Assembly: GCA_047967505.1 (NCBI GenBank)
Contig: CM106539.1
Strand: one strand, 5' to 3'
Source: Dipteris shenzhenensis
Taxonomy: Eukaryota > Polypodiophyta > Polypodiopsida > Gleicheniales
Length of the DNA: 64,000 nucleotides
Within the stretch, counting starts at the first letter, position 1; each line of letters begins with the position of its first letter. Below are positions 24,501 to 36,500 of this stretch, piece after piece. Below the pieces are notes generated by a model that saw only the letters and a list, made by a program, of their open reading frames with translations, had not been told where the DNA came from and did not search any database. A program made the translations under genes and the position numbers.

Positions 24501-27500
24501 CCCCACCTGGTTTTTCTCCTCTTGGCCATGAAAATAAGATATTCCGTCTCCGCAAAGCTCTTTATGGGCTTAAACAAGCACCTCGGTCGTGGTTCCACCG
24601 AATAGGTACCTTCCTCAAAACTAATGGGTTTCATTCCACTCCTTTTGATCCGAATTTATATATATATCAATCTTCAGAGGGGGTTTGCTTTATCTTACTT
24701 TACGTAGATGATCTTTTGCTTTTGGGCTCTACCCCCACCACACTTCAATTCATTAAAACTCAACTCAGCACCACATTTGAGATGACCGATCTCGGTCTTG
24801 TCTCCTATTTCTTGGGCATGGAAGTTGTTCAGCATTCTGGTGGCATCTTTGTTTCTCAACAGAAATATGCTCAACTCCTTGATCAGATCATTCCCCACGA
24901 GCCTAAGCTAGCTGCCACTCCCTTGGATCCCACAGTCAAGCTCTCAAAAGACTTGGAGTCTCCTCTCTTTGATGAACATCTCTATTGTCAGGTTGTTGTC
25001 AAGCTGCTCTGGCTCATTCACACTCGTCTGGATCTTTCTTACTCAGTTTCCATTTTCAGTCAGTACTTTAATGAACCCAAGCTCACTCATTGGCATGCAT
25101 GTATTCGTATCTTGCGGTTCATACGTGGTACTTACTCTTATGGTTTACATTTCAGACCAGGACTAACACTACAGGGATACACTGATTCCGACTGGGTTGG
25201 CGACCCGGACAATCGCCGTTCTCATGGCGGCTACATTTTCTCGTTCGGCTTGGCACCTGTTTCTTGGTCCAGCGGTAAACAAGAAACAGTTGCTGGCTCT
25301 TCTACTGAGGCTGAATACCAGGCTTTGTATGATTGTACCACAGAGGCCATATATCTCCGGCAGTTTCTGGCAGAGCTACACTTTCCTTGTACTGAACCAA
25401 CGATACTCTACGTCGACAACAAAAGTGCCATCGCTCTCGCCAGCAATCCCATTTTTTCCAACCGTACCAAACATGTTGGTGTACACTTTCATTTTACTCG
25501 CGAGCAAGTGGAATTAGGTACTATTCGATTGGTATATGTTCCAGCTGCCGATAATCATGCTGACATTCTTAGCAAGCCGCTTGAGCATCTCAGCCCACGG
25601 CTTGGGATTGGTATACTGCTTCCTTCTACTTAGCAGTTTTTGTGTACTTGTGCTTAAGGAAGTGAACAAATCCCCTGCGAGGGCACGCACTCCTTAAAGT
25701 ACTTCTTTTTTGTACTTTCTGATTGTACCATCATCTGGGCATTTAGTGAAGATGAAAACCTACTTTGTAGGCATCTTCATCTAAATGAAAACCCTCTTAA
25801 AAAAAAAAAAAAAAAAAAAAAAAAGCTGATGAAGAAGATAGATCACCCCTGGAACAACTCTTTGCTTCTCCTTCTACATTGGACATTGAGAGGGGGTGTT
25901 AAGCCAAGCAATCTCCAACTCTAGAGGACAGGATAATCAAAGGCCAAACTGGCGCAAAGGTCAGATAAAATACAGGTAAAAAGCCACAGGTGAATCTCCG
26001 TCAGGACGAAAATCCAAACCTAAACACTGTGTTAAAACCTCATCAAAAACAGGCCCCAAAATCGGAGGCCAAAACTGCCACATTCTGGCCGACCAAAAAC
26101 TGGCCGATCAGACTGACCAGGTCGGTCAAAATCTAGCCGACCAGACTGGCCAGGTCGGCCAGATCTGGGCCGCGACCAGCTGGCCAACCAGCTGGTTGAC
26201 CGACTGGCCCTTCCCTATTTAAAGGGAGGGGGCCTAGGTGCTCCACCATCACTTGTGCTCCTGAGGTCCCTGCACACCCTGAGCTCCTACCTCCTTCCTG
26301 CCTCTCCTGGCTGCCTCCTCTTCTGCCTCTCCTTCCTGCCTCCTTCCTGCTCCAGATCTGCCCCTCCTTCCTGCTCCAGATCTGCCTCTATTTCTGCTTC
26401 AGATCTGTCCCCTACTTCTGCTCCAGATCTGCCCCTACTTTTGCTTCAGATCTGCCCCCTACTTCTGCTCCAGATCTGTCCCAACTTCTGCTCCAGATCT
26501 GCCCCAACTTCTGCTCCATCTACTGTTCTTATTGATCCAGATCTGCAGCAACCCTTGCATCAGTTTGCTGTCTCAGATCTGGTTGAGTTCCAACTTGTGG
26601 AGCTAGTGCAGAAGTCCACTACAGTTGGCTTCCCTGGAGGACTGATGTTTGCTCCCTCCAAAGCTTCTCTCATACCTTCTCTTGTATTGAGTTCCTTTGG
26701 TGATATATATTTCTTCTTCAGCTATCATTAGTCTTCAGTATTGTTTTTTTTTTGTCTCCAAGAACTTTCTTTATAGAAACGGGGGTGGGGTGCTCACAGG
26801 CTATGTTGTTGAGGCAGCGGGGGCCGATGGTGGGGGAGGGGAAGTATGGATAGTAGTGGAGGGGGAGGAGGAGGACAGTGTACGAGCGGATGAGGGTCAT
26901 GGTAGAGGGGGGAGAGGGTTTGGAGGCGGCAGAGGAGGTGAGGGATGATGGTGATGGACGAATTGGGGAGTAGCTCCTCTCCTATACTCAGGCTCAGTGT
27001 TCAGGAACACCCTGTGAGTTGGGGGATGGGACAACTCTCAGACAAAATGGTATTTTTGGAGGTCTTTCTCAGTGAGAAGGGCTAACCGATGATGGGGAGC
27101 TTGATGAGGGATACTTCACAAATGTGTCACTCAATGTGGCCCACATTGTAAAGAGGAAATATAGACGCAACCACGCATTGTTTAGACCAAGGTTTGAGAC
27201 CTGGGGGATTGTCATTCTTAGGGCTTGTAAGTACATCAGTTAGACATAGTGGTTTAGCAAATTAGGATAATTGCCAGTAGAGGGTGCAACACAGTAGTTT
27301 GCCACATCTAAGAGGTTAAACTCAATGGGTAGCGGAGATCAATGCAGCCATTCGAAAGGATTAGCAAGGGGGACAGCACCATGAATTGTGAACTACAACT
27401 CTTTTGGATTGGTGTCCCTTTTAAGCGTCTAGCTTTACTAACTATACTTATGGCTGTTATAGTGGTAGGTGGAGTAACTCTAGCTAGAGTCCTTCGTCTT

Positions 27501-30500
27501 GCATCACGATATTACAAATGGCTACTCGCTCGATATGCACCGTTGCAAAGGACGTCATAGTGTTTATGCAGCAGTGCAAGTGATGGGCTATTACCCCACC
27601 ACTAGCTAGCTTCATGAACTGTACATGATGGTGACTCTCGCTGTGGCTCTGTGGGAGTTGTAGTGATATCTCGGAGAGTGGATTTGTGTCGAGCACACCC
27701 AGTATTCCAAGTGGGTGGACTTCTTCTCCTGCTCCACCCACATGGCAAGCGACTCCATATAGTGGCCTCTCCATGGACTTTGTTGTGCGAGAGGCATGGG
27801 CTATAGCAGCGCGTGCAAATCACCCTCTTCTCCAAGTTGTGGTCATAGGTGTGGACCAGCCTCCGACATTGAGGACCTCCTACTTCTTCTACTTGGTGGG
27901 AAGCTGGCTCCGAAACATACTTATTGAGTTGGGAGGCAAAATTGTGGCAAGAGATCCATCGGGTCATATTGGTCCTCACGCAAACCCATCCTCCCTTATA
28001 ATGACAGTATATGGGAGACTATGTTAGTATCATAGCTTGGGATATTTAGGTTGCGAGGTGTAGGCTTTTGATTGGGGGGTAGCAGAATTGGTGTGAAGCC
28101 ACCTTAGTCAATGTCTCGGTCAATATCATTTAGGCTGTGTGCTTGATTTGGAGGAAGATTTCTGAGGGCCATACTTGGTTTTGCACATGGATAGAGGAAT
28201 CTGTTGGTTGTATAGCCAAACCGGTTGCTGGCGTTTGCTCCACGGTTACCTTAGGTGAGAAGTACAATGCAAAAGAGCTGATCCCTCTTTCTTGTCACCA
28301 CCCTTTTCAAAGCTTAAAGAGAAGGTTCTTTTTAGAAAGAACAAAGGCTAAGATTAGGTTAGCCTAAGCCAAAGGAAATTACCGAAAACTTAGGGGCAAG
28401 CATTGGGGAGATTTAGTTTGACCATGAGGGATTCCAGGCCAAATCCAAACAGCAAGAGGCTAATTAATGCTAAACAGCACTTAAAGAGCCTACAACGAGG
28501 GTTATATTAGCAGGTTGGTGTGTTACCCTGTATGTCATGGCTATTTCTTAGCCTTCATTTAGAATAGTTCATCTTCAACTCCTTGTGCTACATCTCTCCA
28601 TTCTGTTCCACAGTCACAGTCTCTAGTTGCTTACACAAATTTCTCCTCTCCAACTCTGTGTGTGACAAATGAACGCAGACGCTTACTACATGCAGGCCGT
28701 TCTCCCACAGCTTGCAAAAAAAACTGAGGGAGAAGAAAAGAAAAACGAATGGGGGAGAAAGAGGCAGCATCAAGCTCTTGAGTAAAAGTTTGATATTGTC
28801 TGGTTATTAACAAACTTGGGTGATGAGCAAGTGCATCTGGGCATGAGTGACATAACATCAGCAAGCCATAAGGCTTGAGTATTGTTATGAACATGCAAAT
28901 TAAAGTCAGCTACAATGCCAGTTTAAGACAGGCCATTAGACAAAATTGCAGCAAAACCAACAAGACTGTATTTCTTCAGACTTGGGAATGAAAATCCGTT
29001 GTCCTTTTGTAGATCTTTGTTAGACGTTTCTCTTTTGGAAATTCAAAGGGCTTTTGGTAATGGGTTGACATCCTTTGGTAAGCTATTGATGCTATGCTGG
29101 AAGTTTCTACATTTATCTTGTTCATGCTGTGTATGAGTTTTAAGTTCTGATTTCTAGGCGACAGTTATTTTTAGAAGCAGAATTGATTCACTACTTGATA
29201 TCTAATTGTGCAGGCAAATATGCTGGAGGGAGGTGGGAAAACACCTATCTTAACTCCTTTAGAGCTGGAAGATATAGGCTACAAGATAGTCGCTTATCCA
29301 TTGTCATTAGTTGGGGTAACCATTTCTGCAATGCAGGTAAATGTGCCTGTTTTTAATGTGTAAAGCGGAAATCTCCATGCAACTGTCAACAACCTCTACT
29401 TGATTTTTTGAAGGATTATAGGACTCCACGGATTAAATTACCTTAAAATCTTATTAATTGTGCTGCATTCTTTCTTCCACAAATATTTTTGATCAAATTT
29501 TGATTTATTATGTTGTGCAGCATAGCTCACCTATAATTATGAAAATTGCTACCAATCTGATCTCCTTACTGTTCAACCAAGTTATGCACAAGGAAGAATT
29601 TTCAGATATCGCACAAAAACCAAATTTCTAAGACAGTCATTCTTTCATTGAATTCACAAACTCCTTTCTTACGATGACTGAAGAATGCAAATATGCTTTC
29701 GAAAACTCTTATTTGCAAACATAATTGATCCTTGTGGAATGTAAGATCAGCCACTCTTGGCAACTTCCATTCCTTCCATTTCTCTAAGGTGAAATGCAGT
29801 AAGGGCTTGGCTGACTTAAGGCACTGATTCGTCATTCAAAGCATACCCTTTCTATTCTGATGCAATCCTTCCTGCTCAGCATGTTATAAATGTTTCTAAA
29901 TGAGGATGTTTCTATAAGTCTCTAAGTCAAGCATGCTCGTTGTTGATTTTAACTTGGTTGGTTCTGCAGAGACTAAAAATTGCTAATATCATAAGATGGT
30001 ATTCTACATGTTTCTCCACAAGGAGTGCTTCAATTCAGGATCATGGACACGCTTGACCGCTGTTAGTTTATAGCAATTGATTGCCTCATTTGGCCGCTGA
30101 ATTCACAATCCTTATTTTGTATTTGACAGTGCAAGTCTTTGAGATAGAATCTGCATTTATTATTCACAAGATGAAAATTTGATTAAAGTCTAGCTATCAA
30201 AGTGTCAGCCTCTCAAGTGCTTTCTTTGTTGATGTTTTTGAGAAAAGTTATGTATGCTCATGTTGACTCGTACATGGATGGGGCGTCTGTAATTACTGCA
30301 CAATAATTGTCTTCTTTTGTCTGATGCATGGAATATTTATGTATTTATAGTTTTCAAATTTAATACAAATCTTATTTTCAATCTTAACCTGTGTTTTTTG
30401 TACTGTGACGTGTTGTCTGCTTATCCAATGCTGCCCATTTGTGATCTCTTCAGGATGCTTTGCTTGCACTAAAAAGTGGCCGCCTGCCTCCTCCAGCAGA

Positions 30501-33500
30501 TCTTCCTTCCTTTGAAGAAATAAAGATGATAGTTGGTTTTGATGATTACTATGAAGAGGGGCAAAGATATATTAGCTTATCCAGTGATGGTTTGGAAGAT
30601 GCCAATGCAGGTTACAACTTATTCTGTTTTTGTTCTTTGAAAAAGGGCTGAAAAATAGAAGTGTAACTCAACGCCTCCCTTACAGCATGAGTACTTCTAA
30701 TTAAGAAAACTGTAGGGAAGTCTCCTGCTGTACAGTCTTCTATCTTTTACGGATTCCAATTTAAATCATGTGTTCCCTCTTGGTTGTGAAGCTGCAGAAT
30801 TCAGTCAATCTTTTCCCTCTAAGGAGCTTACTCCTTTGATAGAAAACGAAGGGGACCAGTCCAATAAAACAGGTGATAAGTCAGGATCGCAGAATCCTGA
30901 AGTTGAGTATATTGTTCCATATGTTCTTGAAGAATCCGAGGAGAATAATTCGACAGATTTTCCTTCTAAAATTTGGTCCCGTACACTTCGAGTAAAGATT
31001 ACATCGAACACTGGTCTAGTGAAGCTGGATGTGAGAATACCGGTAATTAATTTCTCCAATTCAGTAGAGTCTTTGTCACATTTATCAGTGTTAGCAAAGA
31101 GCTGACTGATTTAGCATTGATGCTCGGATCTCATAAAATGCATAATTCAAAGTATGTGCACACTTGGAAGGATTATGGCTACCCAGTGTCTGTCAGCTTT
31201 TTTTCTTTCCCCTATAAAATAGCTTATCATTTTTGCTACCCAATGGGTACTAGCTTATCTAAATGGACAAGTACGAGTCCTTGGGCCTGTCATCAATCCA
31301 AAATCTGAAAATAAAACAGTATATTTCAAGGGAATCCCTATATGTGGACACCTTTATATAAACACAGGGACCCCTTTAATAGCATCCTGCTGTAACTGTA
31401 AAAGGTCCTCTCGGATGATTGGGTAGAACTCGTTGCTCCGAAATGGGACAAATGGAGCGTCAATGCTATACTGGAAGGGTGGCAGCCTGTCTATATGGAA
31501 ACCCAGCGCCAACCAAGGTAGTCTGCGTTGCCTTGCAATACATGAGCCATAATCTTGCACGTGGTATAGATAAGTGATAGTCTGGAATGCCGCATCTAAC
31601 TGCAATAGAGATGCCCCGAACTCAGCCCGAATGATCTGATGGGGAACATATGACTTACAACGGATTACTCGTGATAATAAGAGAACCTGTAATCTCTCCA
31701 CTCGAGTCCACTTTGTATCGGATAGGTCTGGCCCCCAGCAAGGGCTGCCATACATGCGTGCAGGTTGGACCAAGGAGTCGAAAAGAAGAGAGGGAAGACC
31801 TCAATCATGTGGCCACCAATAAGCATCTGACTAGGACTCCTTGCATACAAGGCCGAGACTCCTATGATCCATCTATCTGAGAAGCTTAGTCTTTACATGG
31901 TGCCCTCCCGGACCACTCTGCCCTGTCATAAGCCTTCTCAAAATCCAGATTCATTTACAGCCACAAGCTGTGTCAGATGCATTTTCAAATAAGCGTTTTA
32001 TGTACAATTAATGAACTTGAGGGTGAAAAGCAGTCCAATCATGAGCAGCCACAAAAAAAGCAGGTTTTTGACTATTATGGAGATGTCAGACTTAATGCTT
32101 TTGATGAGATAAGCTGTGTGTACATGAACCAGCCCATATATGAGCATACATGTTAGCAAATGAGAGTTGCCTATTCTCAAACACCACTTTCTCTAATTAT
32201 GGTCAATAGACTCAAGTATTAGCAAGTATCATTATTCAATAAAGCAGTCCACAATGGGCATTGTGCAGGTTGCAGCTGCCTATAAGTTTATCAAAGGGCA
32301 TGGCACGATCTTGAAGATGTTGGCCAATGTGTGTCGTGTACGACAAGAAGGGCACCTACTCCACCCTACTGGGTGCCCTACAAATACAAGCCAAATCCAC
32401 TCACCCAGATCCCCCTGAACCTCTCGAAGAGGCTGGACCTCACATAACCAGAGGCACCATCGCACCCCCTCCTGCCCTATCAAGACTAGAAGTGGGTAAA
32501 TGGTCCACAAGTGGTCCACTACCTTGATCCTCTACCACTAGAGCAACTCCAATCCCTCGTCAACCCTGGCATCTTTGTAGTCTACCCGAAGGCCTCCAAG
32601 CCCCACTCTATACAATCTACAATGAAGAAGCCAAAGGACTATTGTAAAAACTGAATCTTGAGGCCGTGAGGGGCACCTTGGTCTTGGAATGCTACATATA
32701 CTAGCAAGGGGGGTCCGAGGCACTGTGCAGTCCCTCCCACCATGACTCTAGATCGCAGCGCGAGCTCCACCATCCGGGTCCTTGTCCCCCTCAGGTGAGA
32801 GAGTGCCCGACCTTGTACCTCCCCTTCCATGGGAAGGTAGTTCCAAGCCTTGAATGGGCCTTATGCCACTGTGCCCATCCATCCTCTGCCCCAGCATAAG
32901 TCCTTGTGATCCCCAACTTTGGTTGCCATATAAATGTATGTTTCTCAAACTCATGAAAACTTGGGTTAGCCAGAATGAGCTCTTCGGAGAAGTGGTGGCT
33001 AACCCTGTGGAGGCTCCTCATCAAAGAGGAACCTTTCCTAGTGAGGGGAGCCTTTGAGAAAATCCACCTATGGGACTGTTGCCATTGACCTCCTATACAA
33101 GGAGTGTTCCCCAAAAGCCCTTGTTGAAGCAAGAGCTTCCAGGGCTCGAAGCTTGGGGTACGGCTGCGTACCACTAGCTTGCCTGAAAGGGCTTTACTCT
33201 GCATCTGGAGGTCAATGATACCAAGTCCTCCTTGCGGCTGGGGTAGGGTCACTTCTTGCCAAGTGACCTTGGTCCTGTGTTCCTCGTGCCATCCAAACCC
33301 ATTGATAAGGAATTTCGCACAAGGCACTTGAGCTGACCCATACCTTCTGTGTGAAAGCACAAGAGGCTATATACCAAGCCATAGCTAAGAGGACTTGCTT
33401 GGCCACAAGGGCTCTGCTTGCTAGAGAGAGTTTGGTTGAGCTTGAGCACAGAAGCCTACACCTCACATTCTCAAGGACCCAGGCAGTCTACTACTTTGCT

Positions 33501-36500
33501 GAAATATCAATGCTCATCTGACAGCCTAAGTATCTTGCTGTATGCCCTCATAGAATCCATAGAAAGCCAATTGCAGAACCAATCCGAAATCTCCTGAACC
33601 TCTTGAGCTGCTTTGAGGAAGACTACTGATTTGGTCCAGTTGATCTTGGCCCTAGAGGCCAAATAGTCTCTAGGTCTCCTCTAGGCTCTCTGTCGTGCCT
33701 TCCATAGATTGTTGTGTCATTTGCAAAGTATGAGTCAAGAAGCTTCTCGTCTAATGAAACGGGTGTCGCAGTCTAGTGAGGCTCGTTGCCTGAGAATACA
33801 TGAAATAGATAGAGCCTTTGCCGTAGAGAGAGAGAGGAAGGGAGCTAGGGGGGCACCCTGATGTACTAAGCGAGAGAGGGCAAAGGCCTCCCACGTGTCA
33901 CTGACGATAAGCATCTGGTTTTCAATCCCACCGTAATGGCCGAGATCCCCCGAATTCACATGTTTGAAAAAACCCATTCTCTGCATGGTGCCCTCTAGAA
34001 AGGACCACTCCACCTTGTCCTAAGCCCTCTCGAAATCCATAAGAAGGATCGGGATAGGCTGAGATGACTCCTACGCCCAATCAATAGCCTCCCAAAAGTT
34101 GAAAATATTGTCTAGGATGTTGCCTTCCTGAATAAAACCTATTTGCGTGTCATGGATGATATCAGCGACGCATGGTTGCCCTCGTTCGATGTATGGAACG
34201 TCCTGTACGTTCCATATTGTTCCGTACGACTCGTCCGTTTAAAAAAAAAAAAAAAAATTTCTATTTTTATAATAGTGTTTGTTTGTTTTGGATGGCTGGT
34301 TTTGTTATTGGTGGTGGTTCTGCCAAACTGATTTTGGGCCTCCTAGATGGCAAGGTTCCATATAAACCCCCTCTCCTCTCACTATGATCTCACACTAAGC
34401 ATCTACCTCCGACTTCAAGTCTTGACTCTCCCCTCTCCATCTCCAACAAGTGACGAGGCTCAAGCTGCATCAAGCATCTTCATCTCTCTCCCTCATTATC
34501 TCCATCAAGCACCTATATAACATGTTTGTACAAGTTTTAAAGCTTGTACAAGTACCTACTCCAAAACTCTAAAATCTCTATCTTTTTTTTGGGTATCGAA
34601 CGTACCATCGGACGTACACCTAAGATTTTTTAGTTCGTTTAGTACCGCACTAATATCAAACAGTACGCATCGAACGTGATCGTACATGTCAACCATGCAG
34701 CGATGTGAGGGCTGCAAGTGCAAGCACAAGTTCAAGGCGTTCGCTAAGATCTTGTAGGCTGTTTCCAACAAGGTAATCATCCTCCATTAATGGATGTCAG
34801 ATCTATTCCCCCCTTCGATCTCAAACATATCCACCCTTGACTCATGGACCGAGGGAGAGATCTAGAGTCGAAAACTCTTGAAGAGCCAACTGAAGGGGTG
34901 TGTGTATAAAATCCTAGAAGCGCCTAAAGAAGAATGGTGTCAATCCATCCTCCTTAGGGCACTTCTATAGAGGAAGGGCCTTGAGCGCCTCCAAAAGCTG
35001 CTCATCAGTAAAAGGCACCTCCACTTGCCTTCACATATTCAGAGAGATCATTGTCCGGATATGTGCCCACACTGCCTCCCAGGGCTGCAAGGACCTGGGG
35101 GAGGCTCCTCCTCGGAATAGAATAACTGCCGATTAACCTTTGTGTCATCACTAAGATCTCCTACGAGTTTGCGTGCATTTGGCCTCTCTCATCTCGTAGC
35201 TACTGCAACTGCGTCCATGTCAAACGAGGGCTAATGGTATGAAATAATTTCTTGGTTATTTTGCCTCCCTGCTGTACCGATTGTGCCATAGAGGAATGAT
35301 AGGAGAACTCAACTCGACAGATTTGTGTGGCTTGAAGGTCAAGCCGCACACTCCCACATTGCAAGCCATTGTGAGACCGGGTCTTGCTCACTAAGGCGCT
35401 CTATGAAAACCAAAAACCTCTCAGTGCTCTCATGTTCATGAAGAGAGTGACATTGAAGAAGAGCTTGCGCTTGGAGCTCCGAAGTGGATTGCTTCCACCA
35501 CCCAAGTAGCCCAACCACTTGCAAGGGGTTCTTTGGCTGCAGCCAGATCTCTGCCACAGCCTAATGCACCTCTTCCTTTTGATGCCTAGCATTGGGGTTA
35601 CCGACCGTTTTTGTGGGAGTCCATAACGTGGGCTGCTCTAAGTGAAGCACAACTAGAGATTGATCCGACATCATAATCCTTGCCAAAATACCCATGGCTC
35701 CCACTTTGTGCATCGCTCAAATCCCCCACGTAGAATCTGTCAAGTCGCTCTAGAAGGTCATCATGCCATTGCTGCCCGAAGGAGAAACGAAGACTGTTTA
35801 GATGTCTAGACACCCCTCCCTCCATGGGTCACGACCATTGATCATGAAGATGAGTTGCTTCCACGTTCCTCTCTCGGCCACAAGCATTGTTGAGAAGGAA
35901 GCGCTTGTCCTCCTCGAACTCTAAATTGTTGAAGTTCCCTCCCACAACCCATGTAGAGGAGGAGTAGGGACAGATTTGGAGAAAGGGGAATAGAGGAGCA
36001 GAAGGGAGAGAAAGAAAAGAAAGAGTCTTCGGAAGACCGATGGGTCTATGAGACTGAAAGAAAACTTGATACAAATCACAATAAGGGTGGAGCTATTGCA
36101 ACGAGCATCATCACCCGTGCTGAATCCTAAGTCTGACCATACATAATCAAATACAGCTGGATGTAACAATGAAAAGAAAAGGGCTGGAGCGGAGCGGAAT
36201 CCTCCGTGAGAGAGAGGGGGGAAGAGGGAGAGGAAAGGGTAGGAGAGAGAGAATGAGGTAGGAAAGAGAGGGAGAGATTGAGAGGGAGTAGGGAAGAGAG
36301 AGAAAGTGAGTGAGCATAGGCAGGAAGGAAGAAGGGAGAGTAGATAGGATTAGATGTCACAACAAAAAGTACATAGTACTGGGTGGATGGAGACTTATAT
36401 AGTCCCTTCACATTTTCCACCTAAAGGGCCTCTAACTTGGCCTCTTTTTCCCCTTCATTACAGCCATCCCTCCCCATAGAATTTTGCCCTCGAAATTTCA

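Larger units (their letters stand above)
19763..26775 (+). mobile_element. Young Ty1/copia retrotransposon (copia-C), defective
   Basis: The element is 7013 bp with LTRs of 878 and 879 bp (19763-20640, 25897-26775) that differ at only about ten positions. A 5-bp target duplication GAAAC lies at 19758-19762 and 26776-26780. The primer-binding site TGGTATCAGAGC at 20641-20652 abuts the 5' LTR, and the polypurine tract TTGAGAGGGGG abuts the 3' LTR. The domain order gag, zinc knuckle, protease, integrase, RT, RNase H is copia. The LTRs start TG but end TTTATA, so the usual CA end is absent. Gag has a frameshift, and integrase has an internal deletion and stops. Confidence 0.95.

Noticed and set aside
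34231-34247. A run as a LINE poly(A) tail
   Set aside because: It lies inside the MITE-like insert, and RT sequence continues on both sides.
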